From an uncultured Aliivibrio sp. (lineage in GTDB: Bacteria > Pseudomonadota > Gammaproteobacteria > Enterobacterales > Vibrionaceae), in NCBI RefSeq assembly GCF_946479765.1, contig NZ_CAMLHO010000017.1, forward strand, positions 1 to 64,000: a DNA stretch of 64,000 bases, read 5' to 3'. The first letter of the stretch is position 1; every line of letters starts with the position of its first letter. Under the pieces are notes generated by a model. The model saw only the letters and a program-made list of their open reading frames with translations, made no database searches and was not told the origin of the DNA. Shown here piece by piece: positions 8,845-17,957 of this stretch. A program made the translations under genes and the position numbers.

Positions 8845-8872
8845 AAAGCCGCTGAAAATACAGCGGCCTTTT
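8845..8872. terminator. Bidirectional terminator between aminotransferase gene and pglL
   Basis: AAAGCCGCTG pairs with CAGCGGCCTTT around an AAAATA loop, with T-rich sequence on one side and A-rich on the other. It lies between two convergent genes with under 20 bp on either side. Confidence 0.75.
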
Positions 8873-8886
8873 ATAGTTTACTTTAT

Positions 8887-10641
8887 TTATTTTTGACGTA
8901 ATTTTTCGTCTAGCTGCACTAATTCAAATTTGTTATTTGGAAAAAGAAAAACGGCTTCCCTTCTTATGTCTTCCGCTTTTTTTTCCTCACCTAAAGCTTG
9001 ATAAGCAATGATTAGGTTTTTATAAAATGCAGGCCTTGGTTTTGTTTTAATCAGTTCTTTAGACCAAGTGATATAAGGGGTGATTAACTCTGGTTTTTTA
9101 TTGATGATCCCAATGGATAATTGAGCGGATAATACATCCCAATTAAATCGGTCTTCCCAGATCACAGGATTAGTTATTTGATTTAAGATATCAGGATTCA
9201 TTGGACGAGTCGTTTCAAACTTAGTTAGCACCCAGTTAGTATGCAGTGTCGAAAGCATATAAAAAGCGATGACAATTGGCAGCACTAATGAGCTGACTCG
9301 TAGTGTTATTTTGCTGATATCGCTAATGCGGTGCTTTTTATACTTACAACTAAGTTGGTCTATCCAAAAAAGCAGAATAATGAAAGTAAACCAATGCAGC
9401 ATAGAATGATAAAACGGATACTCTAATTGACTATGAATAAAAATAGGTGCGATTAGGGCCAATAAGGCAAACTGCGTATCTAGTTTACTTTTTCGGATCT
9501 TGAGTAAAACCCCGCCCGCGGCAATTAATAAACCTAGAATAGCAACGACGCCACCCTCAACTCCCCAGTATAAAACTTCATTGTGAGGGTGATCCATCGA
9601 GGGTAAACCTGATTTGTAACTTGATGATATTTGGTGCTGTTTTGCGGTATATAAGGTGTAGTCTGCTTCGAAATTCCCATAGCCATAACCTGTAATTGGT
9701 TTTTCTAAAAACATATCTAGAGCTTGTGGGAAGGTATATCGTCTTGGGCTTTCTAAGTCAGCTTTTTGGCTAATTAATGACACTTTAGATAAGTTATCTT
9801 GAGATAAGTTAAATAGAACAAAACTACCACTAAAGCCAATAATTAATGCGAGTACCCAAGAAAAGAAACGTTGTTTAGTACAATATTTCCACATGTATGG
9901 GGTTAATAAGACGAGACTAAAAATAGTAGCAAGCCAACCAGTACGAGACGCTAGAACAATAAGTAGCGGTAAGGTAAATAGGATAGTGGCGTAAAGTAGC
10001 GTTAGCGCAATGACATTTTCACGGTATTTTATGGGCTGTCGAGCAAGAAAATAAGAGGCGATAGCAAGACCAGTTGCTAAAAAACTCGCCATAACATTAG
10101 GCTGCTGAAAGATACCATAAGGTCGATTTGCTATAACGTTATAGCCAAAGCTGTTACCTTCTTTTAGAAAAAGATATTGGATATAGCCAAAAATAGCCTC
10201 GATTAATACAGAGCCGATAATGCACCACAAGAGCCATTGTTTTTGTTTGTTTGAAAAGGTGAATTGTTGCAAAGTAATAAAGAAAAGTAACCCTGCCCAT
10301 AAGCCTAAGAATTTACCTAGCGCTAATTGGGGTGAAGAGTCATGATAAAATAGGGGGATTGAAAGTAAGCTAACGGCGAATAATAAAACCAAAGTTAAGG
10401 TTGAATATTTAATTAGACCTTGTTTTGCTATATGGAATAAGGCTATCGCGATAGCAATGCTTGCTGGTATCCAAGAGGCCGCATTAAACGCAAGATGTAA
10501 TCCAGATCCGCCCGGATTAGGTTGAAAAAAGTGTGCACAAACAAAGAAAAGAATACTAAGGCTAAATAGGTACGATTTGGTTAGTGGTTTTCTTATTTTT
10601 TTTGCTTCTAATTGTGTTCCTTGCGTCAATAGCGTTGCCAT
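8887..10641 (-). CDS. pglL: PglL/Wzy_C-type O-oligosaccharyltransferase
   Basis: An inner-membrane protein of 584 aa with about twelve predicted membrane segments and a soluble C-terminal tail (~450-584) that looks helical and TPR-like. RPYGIFQQPNVMAS (~169-182) and the periplasmic-loop motif MDHPHNEVLYWGVEGG (~349-364) are typical of Wzy_C proteins of the PglL branch, which move a lipid-linked glycan onto Ser/Thr of exported proteins such as type IV pilins. The V. cholerae protein in the same position (VC0393) has been described as an active O-OTase, to my knowledge. A WaaL-type O-antigen ligase is the alternative, but the tail and the position before the MSHA locus favour PglL. The acceptor protein is not shown by the sequence. 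Confidence 0.8.
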   Translation of the reverse strand: MATLLTQGTQLEAKKIRKPLTKSYLFSLSILFFVCAHFFQPNPGGSGLHLAFNAASWIPASIAIAIALFHIAKQGLIKYSTLTLVLLFAVSLLSIPLFYHDSSPQLALGKFLGLWAGLLFFITLQQFTFSNKQKQWLLWCIIGSVLIEAIFGYIQYLFLKEGNSFGYNVIANRPYGIFQQPNVMASFLATGLAIASYFLARQPIKYRENVIALTLLYATILFTLPLLIVLASRTGWLATIFSLVLLTPYMWKYCTKQRFFSWVLALIIGFSGSFVLFNLSQDNLSKVSLISQKADLESPRRYTFPQALDMFLEKPITGYGYGNFEADYTLYTAKQHQISSSYKSGLPSMDHPHNEVLYWGVEGGVVAILGLLIAAGGVLLKIRKSKLDTQFALLALIAPIFIHSQLEYPFYHSMLHWFTFIILLFWIDQLSCKYKKHRISDISKITLRVSSLVLPIVIAFYMLSTLHTNWVLTKFETTRPMNPDILNQITNPVIWEDRFNWDVLSAQLSIGIINKKPELITPYITWSKELIKTKPRPAFYKNLIIAYQALGEEKKAEDIRREAVFLFPNNKFELVQLDEKLRQK

Positions 10642-10679
10642 GTTTCATTAGTTCCTTGTTACGAGCATGAGATAAAAGT

Positions 10680-10702
10680 AAAGCCAACAAAATGCTGGCT
10701 TT
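10680..10702 (-). terminator. Probable uvrA terminator
   Basis: AAAGCCA pairs with TGGCTTT across a nine-base loop, 38 bp after the uvrA stop on the minus strand. The trailing sequence on that strand is T-rich but interrupted, so it is a modest terminator. Confidence 0.5.
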
Positions 10703-10739
10703 ATTCTATCTGATCCAAGTGATAAAAGGCTTAATTTTA

Positions 10740-13565
10740 TTACGTTAACATTGGTTTTAAGAAGCGTGCTGTATGAGACCCCTCGACTAATGCAACGTCT
10801 TCAGGGGTTCCTTCTGCGATGATCTCACCACCACCTTGTCCACCTTCTGGTCCTAAATCGATAATCCAGTCTGCTGTTTTTATTACATCAAGATTGTGCT
10901 CGATAACCACTATCGTATTACCTCGTTCTCGTAACCGGTGAAGAACATTCAGTAATTGCTGAATATCATGAAAATGCAAACCCGTTGTTGGTTCATCTAA
11001 GATATACAGTGTTTTTCCTGTGTCTCGTTTAGAGAGTTCACGTGCTAATTTAACTCGTTGAGCTTCACCACCTGAGAGCGTTGTTGCGGCTTGGCCTAAG
11101 CGAATATAAGACAAACCGACATCCATTAAGGTTTGCAGTTTTCTTGCTATGACAGGCACTGGTTGGAAGAAGGTATGAGCATCTTCAATTGTCATTTGAA
11201 GTACTTCATCAATACTCTTGCCTTTATATTTTACCTCTAGTGTTTCGCGATTATAACGTTTACTACTACATATATCACAAGGAACATAAACATCAGGTAA
11301 AAAATGCATTTCAACTTTAATGACACCATCGCCTTGGCATGCCTCACAACGGCCACCACGAACGTTAAAGCTGAATCGTCCTGGCTTATAACCACGCGAG
11401 CGTGACTCTGGAGTTCCAGAAAATAGCTCACGAATAGGGGTGAAAATTCCTGTATAAGTTGCAGGATTGGAACGAGGTGTTCGCCCAATCGGGCTTTGAT
11501 CAATGTCGATCACCTTATCAAAATGCTCAATCCCTTTGATTTTCTTATATGGTGCAGGTTCTGATGTGGTGGCACCATTTAATTGTGTATGAGCAATCTT
11601 AAAGAAAGTATCGTTAATCAGAGTAGATTTACCTGAGCCAGAAACCCCAGTCACACAGGTAAATAACCCGACAGGTAATTTCAAAGTGACATTTTTTAAG
11701 TTATTGCCAGTCGCACCAATGAGTTCGACTTGCTTCTTAGGGTCAGCTTTTACTCGTTCGTTAGGCAACGAGATCTTTTTTACACCACTAAGATATTGGC
11801 CAGTCAATGAGTTTGGATTTGAAATGATGGCTTGATAGTCCCCCTCTGCGACAATGTATCCTCCATGGATACCAGCTCCTGGGCCAATATCAATAATGTG
11901 ATCAGCACTTCTTATTGCTTCTTCATCATGCTCTACTACAATGACTGTATTGCCCAAATCGCGAAGGTGGTTCAACGTTTTTAATAGTCGTTCGTTATCT
12001 CGTTGATGAAGGCCAATGGATGGTTCATCAAGGACATACATCACGCCAACTAAACCCGCACCAATTTGACTGGCTAAACGAATTCGCTGTGCTTCACCGC
12101 CTGAAAGGGTATCAGCTCCACGCGATAAGTTAAGGTAATTTAAGCCAACATTAATAAGGAAATGTAAGCGTTCATTGATCTCTTTCATTATCTTATCGGC
12201 AATCTGAGCTTTTTGCCCTTTAAGTTCTAATGAACTAAAGAATGTCACTGAATCTTGAATGCTCATTTCACAAATTTCAGGCAATGTAGTATCGGCAACA
12301 AATACATTACGTGCTTCTAAACGTAGACGTGTACCGTGACAGCTTGAACAAGACTGAGTAGAAATGTATTTAGATAAATCATCACGAACAGCGCTTGATT
12401 CGGTTTCTTTATAACGGCGATCGAGTGTATTTAAAATTCCTTCAAAAGGGTGACGTTTTACTCGAAGATCACCACGGTCATTACTGTATTGAAACTCAAC
12501 TTCTTCCGAACCAGAGCCATTAAGAATGATCTTTTGAAATTTCTTAGATAGCGATTTAAATGGAGTGAAAAGATCGAACCCATAATGGTTTGCTAATGAA
12601 GTTAGCATTTGGAAATAGTAGTAGTTTTTTTGATCCCAACCTTTAATCGCACCTTCAGCAATACTGAGTTTATTGTCTAAAACAATTCGATCAGCATCAA
12701 AATATTGTTGAACACCCAAACCATCACAAGTACCACAAGCACCAGCAGGGTTGTTGAATGAGAATAAGCGAGGTTCAAGCTCTGACATGCTATAGCCACA
12801 ATGTGGACAGGCGAAGTTAGCAGAGAAAATCAGAGGTTCATTCTTGGTGTCATCCATATAATCGACAACAGCAATACCTCCAGTGAGTTCTAAAGCGGTT
12901 TCAAATGACTCTGCTAGACGTTGTTTTAAATCGTCTCTCACTTTAAAGCGGTCAACAACCACTTCAATGGTGTGCTTTTTATGCAGTTCAAGAGTTGGAG
13001 GATCGGATAGATCGCAAACATCACCATCAATACGAGCGCGAATAAACCCTTGTGCGGCTAAATTTTCCAATGTTTTAACATGCTCGCCTTTTCGTTCTTT
13101 AACGATTGGGGCTAACAGCATGAGTTTTGTGCCTTCAGGTAACTCTAATGCTTTATCCACCATTTGGCTGATGGTTTGGGCGGTTAATTCAACGTGATGT
13201 TCAGGACAACGAGGCTCCCCAATACGGGCATAAAGTAATCGTAGATAATCATAAATTTCAGTTGTTGTACCGACAGTTGATCTTGGGTTGTGGGACGTTG
13301 ACTTTTGTTCGATAGAAATAGCAGGAGAAAGCCCTTCAATGTGGTCTACATCGGGTTTTTCCATAAGCGATAAGAATTGACGGGCATAGGCAGATAAGGA
13401 TTCTACATAGCGTCGCTGACCTTCAGCATATAAGGTATCAAAGGCTAAAGAGGACTTTCCTGAGCCAGATAAACCGGTAATAACCGTTAGTTTGTCTCGT
13501 GGAATAGTTAAACTAATGTCTTTTAGGTTATGGGTTCTTGCCCCTCTAACTTCAATCTTATCCAT
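10740..13565 (-). CDS. uvrA: Excinuclease ABC subunit A
   Basis: The damage-sensing ATPase of nucleotide excision repair, which works as a dimer and loads UvrB. At 941 aa it is full length (E. coli 940). Two ABC modules are visible: Walker [10 protein letters not shown] (~31-39) and GVSGSGKST (~640-648), signatures [12 protein letters not shown] (~488) and [12 protein letters not shown] (~830), and zinc modules CPHCG...CGTCDGLG (~253-285) and RCEACQGDG (~738-746). A LexA box 72 bp upstream indicates SOS induction. Unlike E. coli, where uvrA and ssb are divergent neighbours, galU lies between them here, and a galU terminator insulates uvrA transcription. Confidence 0.98.
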   Translation of the reverse strand: MDKIEVRGARTHNLKDISLTIPRDKLTVITGLSGSGKSSLAFDTLYAEGQRRYVESLSAYARQFLSLMEKPDVDHIEGLSPAISIEQKSTSHNPRSTVGTTTEIYDYLRLLYARIGEPRCPEHHVELTAQTISQMVDKALELPEGTKLMLLAPIVKERKGEHVKTLENLAAQGFIRARIDGDVCDLSDPPTLELHKKHTIEVVVDRFKVRDDLKQRLAESFETALELTGGIAVVDYMDDTKNEPLIFSANFACPHCGYSMSELEPRLFSFNNPAGACGTCDGLGVQQYFDADRIVLDNKLSIAEGAIKGWDQKNYYYFQMLTSLANHYGFDLFTPFKSLSKKFQKIILNGSGSEEVEFQYSNDRGDLRVKRHPFEGILNTLDRRYKETESSAVRDDLSKYISTQSCSSCHGTRLRLEARNVFVADTTLPEICEMSIQDSVTFFSSLELKGQKAQIADKIMKEINERLHFLINVGLNYLNLSRGADTLSGGEAQRIRLASQIGAGLVGVMYVLDEPSIGLHQRDNERLLKTLNHLRDLGNTVIVVEHDEEAIRSADHIIDIGPGAGIHGGYIVAEGDYQAIISNPNSLTGQYLSGVKKISLPNERVKADPKKQVELIGATGNNLKNVTLKLPVGLFTCVTGVSGSGKSTLINDTFFKIAHTQLNGATTSEPAPYKKIKGIEHFDKVIDIDQSPIGRTPRSNPATYTGIFTPIRELFSGTPESRSRGYKPGRFSFNVRGGRCEACQGDGVIKVEMHFLPDVYVPCDICSSKRYNRETLEVKYKGKSIDEVLQMTIEDAHTFFQPVPVIARKLQTLMDVGLSYIRLGQAATTLSGGEAQRVKLARELSKRDTGKTLYILDEPTTGLHFHDIQQLLNVLHRLRERGNTIVVIEHNLDVIKTADWIIDLGPEGGQGGGEIIAEGTPEDVALVEGSHTARFLKPMLT

Positions 13566-13636
13566 GGAACGCTCTCTGCTTTAAAGAATAACTAAGTGAT
13601 AAGTATTGCACAGAGTATTAAAACAGCAAAGAGGCA

Positions 13637-13652
13637 CTGGATAAAAAAACAG
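13637..13652. promoter_or_regulatory. LexA (SOS) box of uvrA
   Basis: CTGGATAAAAAAACAG has the essential CTG-N10-CAG frame and an A/T-rich centre, in the wider context ACTG...CAGGT. It is centred about 80 bp before the uvrA start codon, and uvrA is a classic SOS gene in gamma-proteobacteria. Confidence 0.7.
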
Positions 13653-13664
13653 GTATAAAAACAA

Positions 13665-13696
13665 TAAAAAATGCCCCATGAAAAACATGAGGCATT
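13665..13696 (-). terminator. galU terminator
   Basis: On the minus strand AATGCC-TCATG pairs with CATGG-GGCATT around TTTTT and is followed by a run of T. It lies 27 bp after the galU stop and just upstream of the uvrA LexA box. Confidence 0.8.
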
Positions 13697-13722
13697 ATCG
13701 TTGTTTGAGGTTATTTAAAAAA

Positions 13723-14592
13723 TTACTTTTTACCCGTAATTTGTTTTGCCAATTCTGCTGATTTTTTATCTTTTAAATAAACATTTTCATAGCAGTAGTT
13801 GGTTGCTTCGATGTAACCCTCAACGCTACCACAGTCAAAACGCTTACCTTTGAATTTATACGCAAGAACACAACCAGATTGAGCTTGCTTCAACAGCGCA
13901 TCGGTAATTTGGATCTCACCACCTTTACCTGGTTCTGTTGTTTCTAGAATTTCAAAAATATCAGGGGTTAAAATGTAACGACCAATAATGGCAAGGTTAC
14001 TTGGTGCTGTGCCTGGTTCTGGCTTTTCTACCATATTATCAACGCGATATAGGTCGTCTTTGATCATTTCACCAGCAATAACACCGTACTTATGAGTTTC
14101 GTTATCTGGTACTTCTTCTACCGCAACAATAGAACAGCGAAATTGCTTATAAAGTGCGACCATTTGTGAAAGAACGCCTTGTTGTTCATTAACGCATAAG
14201 TCATCAGCAAGTACCACAGCAAAAGGTTCGTCGCCGACTAGCTCGCGGCCAGTCAGAATGGCATGACCTAAGCCTTTCATCTCACGTTGGCGAATATAGG
14301 TAAAGTTAGCTGAGTCAATCAGTTCACGAACGTCTACAAGTAACTCTTCTTTGTTGGTGCCACTGATTTGATGTTCTAGTTCGTAGTTTTTATCAAAATG
14401 GTCCATTAATGAATGCTTGCCACGACCCGTAACGACACAGATGCCGTCCATCCCCGCATTAATAGCTTCTTCTACACCGTATTCAATCAACGGCTTGTTT
14501 ACTATTGGCATCATTTCTTTTGGCATAGATTTGGTCGCTGGTAAAAAGCGAGTGCCGTAGCCTGCGGCAGGGAAGAGACATTTTTTGATCAT
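13723..14592 (-). CDS. galU: UTP-glucose-1-phosphate uridylyltransferase
   Basis: Makes UDP-glucose from UTP and glucose-1-phosphate, feeding LPS core, capsule and galactose metabolism in the cytosol. The 289-aa protein starts with the nucleotidyltransferase signature FPAAGYGTRFLPATKSMPKE (residues 7-26), carries VLADDLC (~127-133) for metal and nucleotide binding, VEKPEPG (~188-194) with the catalytic-site Lys, and KGKRFDCGSVEGYIEA (~247-262). This is the GalU rather than the RmlA/GlgC branch. GGAC precedes the ATG at 14592. It is a single-gene unit with its own terminator. Confidence 0.97.
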   Translation of the reverse strand: MIKKCLFPAAGYGTRFLPATKSMPKEMMPIVNKPLIEYGVEEAINAGMDGICVVTGRGKHSLMDHFDKNYELEHQISGTNKEELLVDVRELIDSANFTYIRQREMKGLGHAILTGRELVGDEPFAVVLADDLCVNEQQGVLSQMVALYKQFRCSIVAVEEVPDNETHKYGVIAGEMIKDDLYRVDNMVEKPEPGTAPSNLAIIGRYILTPDIFEILETTEPGKGGEIQITDALLKQAQSGCVLAYKFKGKRFDCGSVEGYIEATNYCYENVYLKDKKSAELAKQITGKK

Positions 14593-15050
14593 AACTGAGT
14601 CCTAGATAGACAATAATTTTAAAATTAGTAGAAAGGCTCTTACTTGAGCATCATCGTTATTCAGGTAGTTTAGCGATTAAGCTTACTTAAATGAAGTGCT
14701 TTAAATGAAAAGAGAGCTCGGTATCATTATTGCTTAGGTAATGTGCATCAATTCTTTAAGTCAGTCTCAATACTAAATGAAAAATTGTGAAAGATAGTTA
14801 TCCATAGGGCTTAGGGATGAGTTGCGCATTATAAAGAACATAGACGTGCGTCGCATATATCTGATGATGTTAAAAATAGAGAAGATAAAGTCGTGAAGTC
14901 GCCTCTAAACCTTTCTTTATTTTAGGACGTTATGAAACGGATCCCAAGTTTAGGGCTATCAGAAATTACCTTGAACGTGTTAGACTGAAGATTATTGTAT
15001 ATAAAACCGGGTGACATAAAGTTCACCTCTAATTCTATCTGGAGCAAACT
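14593..15050. other. Divergent promoter region galU/ssb, 458 bp
   Basis: No ORF with family similarity lies here. It must hold the promoters of galU (minus) and ssb (plus), but no hexamer pair is convincing. A small stem GGTGA/TCACC at 15010-15027 lies 23 bp before ssb. No CTG-N10-CAG LexA box was found on reading through it. The remainder is unassigned AT-rich sequence, long for two housekeeping promoters. Confidence 0.5.
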
Positions 15051-15602
15051 ATGGCCAGCCGTGGTGTTAATAAAGTTATCCTTGTTGGTAACTTAGGGCA
15101 AGATCCTGAAATCCGTTACATGCCAAGTGGTGGTGCGGTAGCAAATATTACAATTGCAACGTCTGAATCATGGCGTGACAAAGCAACTGGCGAACAGCGT
15201 GAAAAAACAGAATGGCACCGTGTGTCTTTGTTTGGAAAGCTGGCTGAAGTTGCAGGTGAATACTTACGCAAAGGCTCTCAAGTTTACGTTGAAGGTCAAC
15301 TTCAAACTCGTAAATGGCAAGATCAAAGTGGTCAAGACCGTTTTACAACAGAAGTTGTTGTTCAAGGTTTTAACGGCGTAATGCAAATGCTTGGTGGTCG
15401 TGGTCAAGGTCAAGGCGCACCAGCTGGTGGTCAACAACAGCAACAGCAAGGTAATTGGGGTCAGCCTCAACAACCTGCTCAGCAAAATAATTTTGCACCA
15501 CAGCAGCAGCAACAACAAGCTCCTCAACAACAAGCACCACAGGCGGCTCAGCCTCAATATAATGAGCCACCAATGGACTTTGATGACGATATTCCGTTCT
15601 AG
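15051..15602 (+). CDS. ssb: Single-stranded DNA-binding protein
   Basis: Coats single-stranded DNA as a tetramer in replication, repair and recombination. Residues 1-112 form the OB fold ([17 protein letters not shown], with the conserved [14 protein letters not shown] and [15 protein letters not shown] blocks). Residues ~117-172 are a Gly-rich and then strongly Gln-rich disordered linker, and the protein ends in the acidic tip MDFDDDIPF, which docks partner proteins. At 183 aa it is near the E. coli length (178). TGGAG precedes the ATG. The linker is encoded by CAA/CAG-rich DNA, a likely site of length variation among strains. Confidence 0.98.
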   Translation: MASRGVNKVILVGNLGQDPEIRYMPSGGAVANITIATSESWRDKATGEQREKTEWHRVSLFGKLAEVAGEYLRKGSQVYVEGQLQTRKWQDQSGQDRFTTEVVVQGFNGVMQMLGGRGQGQGAPAGGQQQQQQGNWGQPQQPAQQNNFAPQQQQQQAPQQQAPQAAQPQYNEPPMDFDDDIPF

Positions 15603-15640
15603 CTCCTGCTTTTAAGAGCTAGAGTCTTATCGTTATAAAA

Positions 15641-15669
15641 AAAACCTCGACATTATCGAGGTTTTTTTA
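15641..15669 (+). terminator. ssb terminator
   Basis: A perfect 10-bp stem, AAAACCTCGA with TCGAGGTTTT, around CATTA is followed by a T-run, 39 bp after the ssb stop. A second small stem AGCTC/GAGCT overlaps the stop codon. Confidence 0.9.
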
Positions 15670-15836
15670 TGCCTAAATTATAACGGTATTATTCTGTTAT
15701 TAACTTTCGGCATGGTATAGAGAAATTAGTGAAATATTTGTACTATATCTAGTGCGTATTTAGAGATGGTTCTAAATTTTATTTATTGAATTGTGTAATG
15801 ATCCACGATCTGTTTTTTTCAAGGAAGAAGCGTTTA

Positions 15837-17816
15837 ATGAGAAAAACCCCAAGTTTACGTTTAAGTAACCGCCTTATTTCATTTGTTACTTTAATGGTAT
15901 CTGCCGCGATCTTTATTTTATTTATTGGTGGAGCGATTTCGTTTAAACAAATAGGTAATGAATATCTTGAACATTACCTCGCTGGTGTTGTAAATGTGGT
16001 GGATGAAGAGTTATCAGCTCCTGAAGAAGCCGACTCGATGGCTAAATGGTTGCCTAAACTATTAAAAGCAAGCAGTGTGGTGAGTATGGAACTCTCATCC
16101 CCAACAGGATTAGTCTATTCTTTTCAAACATTAGCGGCTATGCCTGATGATAGTTTGCTATATCAAAAAACGTTACCCCTTCAAATGAATAAAGGGTATT
16201 CAATTACCTTTAAGTCGATACCTCCGTATAGCGCTTTCACCTACTCTTTAGGTGCTTTGTTTTCTATTACAGCGGCTATTGCCGTCATCATTGTTTCATT
16301 ATTGTGGGGCGTAGTTTGGTTGAGGAAGCAGCTTCATGGTTCAGAATTATTAGAAGAACGTGGACGAATGTTACTTGCGGGAAAACTTGATGATTACGCA
16401 GTAGGCAATGACGAAGAGTGGCCAGCAACAGCAAGTTTAGCTCTTGATAGTGTCATTACAGAGCTAAAAGATGCACGAAAAGAACGCAGTCGTTTTGATA
16501 CCTTTATTCGTACACATACCTTTTTAGATCAGCTGACGGGGTCTGCAAATAGAGTGTTATTTGATAGTAAATTAGAATCAACATTACAAGAGTCTCAGAG
16601 CCAAGGGGTTCTATTATTATTACGAATTAATGGATGGGATGAACTCGTTGAAGAGCAAGGGAAATCCGTCGGCGACGAGTTCATTGTTGAGATAGGAAAG
16701 CAACTAAACAATTTGATACAGCGTTATAGTGATAGTGTGTTGTCTCGTTATTACCAGTCAGACTTTGCTTTACTTATTCCTCAGCAGTCATTAAAAGAAG
16801 CAAAAACCATTGCCTCTCAGTGTTTAAAAATAATAGAGAAAATAACACCACCTAAAAGCCTTGATAGTGATAATTGGTGCCATATTGGCGTTAGCATGTA
16901 CGTCAGTGGAGAGCGACGAGGTCGTTTGATGGATGAGTTAGATATGGCTCATCGCAGTGCACTACTACAAAATAATAACAGTTGGTCGTTGTTTAAAAAG
17001 CAACAGCAATTGACGGAAAGCTTAGGTAGTGTTCGATGGAGAACGTTATTTGATGCAATTTTTGAACAAGAACAATTACTTCTCTATAAACAGTCAACGT
17101 TTCTATTTAAAGGTAATGAATTTGAGCCTCTTCATTTGGAGATATTTTCTCGCATTAGAGATGAGAATGGTGTGCAAATTAAAGCCTCTCGTTTTTTACC
17201 TGCGATTAAGCAAGTGGGTTACCAAATCAAACTAGACAGTGCAGTGTTAAAGCAAGTATTTCCTTTATTGAGTGATCCTGAATTTTCACAGCATACATTT
17301 TCAGTACACCTGCAAGTAAAGAGCTTACAAAATGCAGACTTTATTCGACAACTAAGAAACCGATTATTACAAACACCAAGAGCTCAACTTAAACGACTTA
17401 GTTTTGAGTTAATAGAAGGGCAAGTTGTGACGTATTTAGATGCCGTCAGACCGATTGCTAAATTGCTAAAAATCTTTGGTTGTCAGCTGATAGTTGAACA
17501 GGCAGGAAGAACAATAGTGAGCACTCACTATATTAAAGATATCAATGTTGATTATATTAAACTGCATCGTAGTTTAATGAAGGACATTCATCTGAGATAT
17601 GAAAATCAACTGTTTGTAAGAAGCTTACTAGGGGCTTGTGAAAATACGGGCTCTCAGGTGTTAGCGGTAGGCATTGAAAATAAAAAAGAACTTAAGGTAT
17701 TGAAAGAACTAGGTGTCGAGGGCGGACAAGGTCGCTTTTTTGAAGTTGAGACTGCGTTATTCCACCATAAAGAAAAGCTCTCGATACCGAAGAGAAGAAG
17801 TCGTTGGGGAAAATAA
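15837..17816 (+). CDS. csrD: CsrD/MshH: degenerate GGDEF-EAL regulator of Csr small RNAs
   Basis: An inner-membrane protein of 659 aa from the ATG at 15837, which has AAGGAAG nine bases upstream. The frame opens further up with TTG at 15786, but without a ribosome site. Membrane segments lie at ~10-35 and ~140-165, followed by a linker, a GGDEF-like domain (~230-390) and an EAL-like domain (~400-645). At the GGDEF loop the sequence reads YYQSDF, and the EAL motif reads LEIF, so neither cyclase nor phosphodiesterase activity is expected. That is the CsrD pattern: in E. coli CsrD triggers RNase E decay of CsrB/CsrC. In vibrios the gene is called mshH because it precedes the MSHA genes. Confidence 0.9.
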   Translation: MRKTPSLRLSNRLISFVTLMVSAAIFILFIGGAISFKQIGNEYLEHYLAGVVNVVDEELSAPEEADSMAKWLPKLLKASSVVSMELSSPTGLVYSFQTLAAMPDDSLLYQKTLPLQMNKGYSITFKSIPPYSAFTYSLGALFSITAAIAVIIVSLLWGVVWLRKQLHGSELLEERGRMLLAGKLDDYAVGNDEEWPATASLALDSVITELKDARKERSRFDTFIRTHTFLDQLTGSANRVLFDSKLESTLQESQSQGVLLLLRINGWDELVEEQGKSVGDEFIVEIGKQLNNLIQRYSDSVLSRYYQSDFALLIPQQSLKEAKTIASQCLKIIEKITPPKSLDSDNWCHIGVSMYVSGERRGRLMDELDMAHRSALLQNNNSWSLFKKQQQLTESLGSVRWRTLFDAIFEQEQLLLYKQSTFLFKGNEFEPLHLEIFSRIRDENGVQIKASRFLPAIKQVGYQIKLDSAVLKQVFPLLSDPEFSQHTFSVHLQVKSLQNADFIRQLRNRLLQTPRAQLKRLSFELIEGQVVTYLDAVRPIAKLLKIFGCQLIVEQAGRTIVSTHYIKDINVDYIKLHRSLMKDIHLRYENQLFVRSLLGACENTGSQVLAVGIENKKELKVLKELGVEGGQGRFFEVETALFHHKEKLSIPKRRSRWGK

Positions 17817-17957
17817 AAAGTGTTACATTTTATTTGTTCATGAGTATCAGTAAAAAATAGAATGTTGTATGATTGCGCGCGAGGTACTCTTCTTTGGGAG
17901 TATTGTAAATAAAGTAAGAAATTAGACATTCCGCGATAAATGAGAATCGAGCAATAA

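Noticed and set aside
12883-13197. 104-aa ORF antisense to uvrA
   Set aside because: A codon-bias shadow within a conserved gene; no start signals.
14593-15050. LexA box for ssb
   Set aside because: Each CTG in the region was checked for a CAG ten bases on; none fitted.
15264-15573. Leu- and Val-rich minus-strand ORFs opposite ssb
   Set aside because: They are shadows of the Gln-codon repeats in ssb; they have no family similarity or ribosome site.
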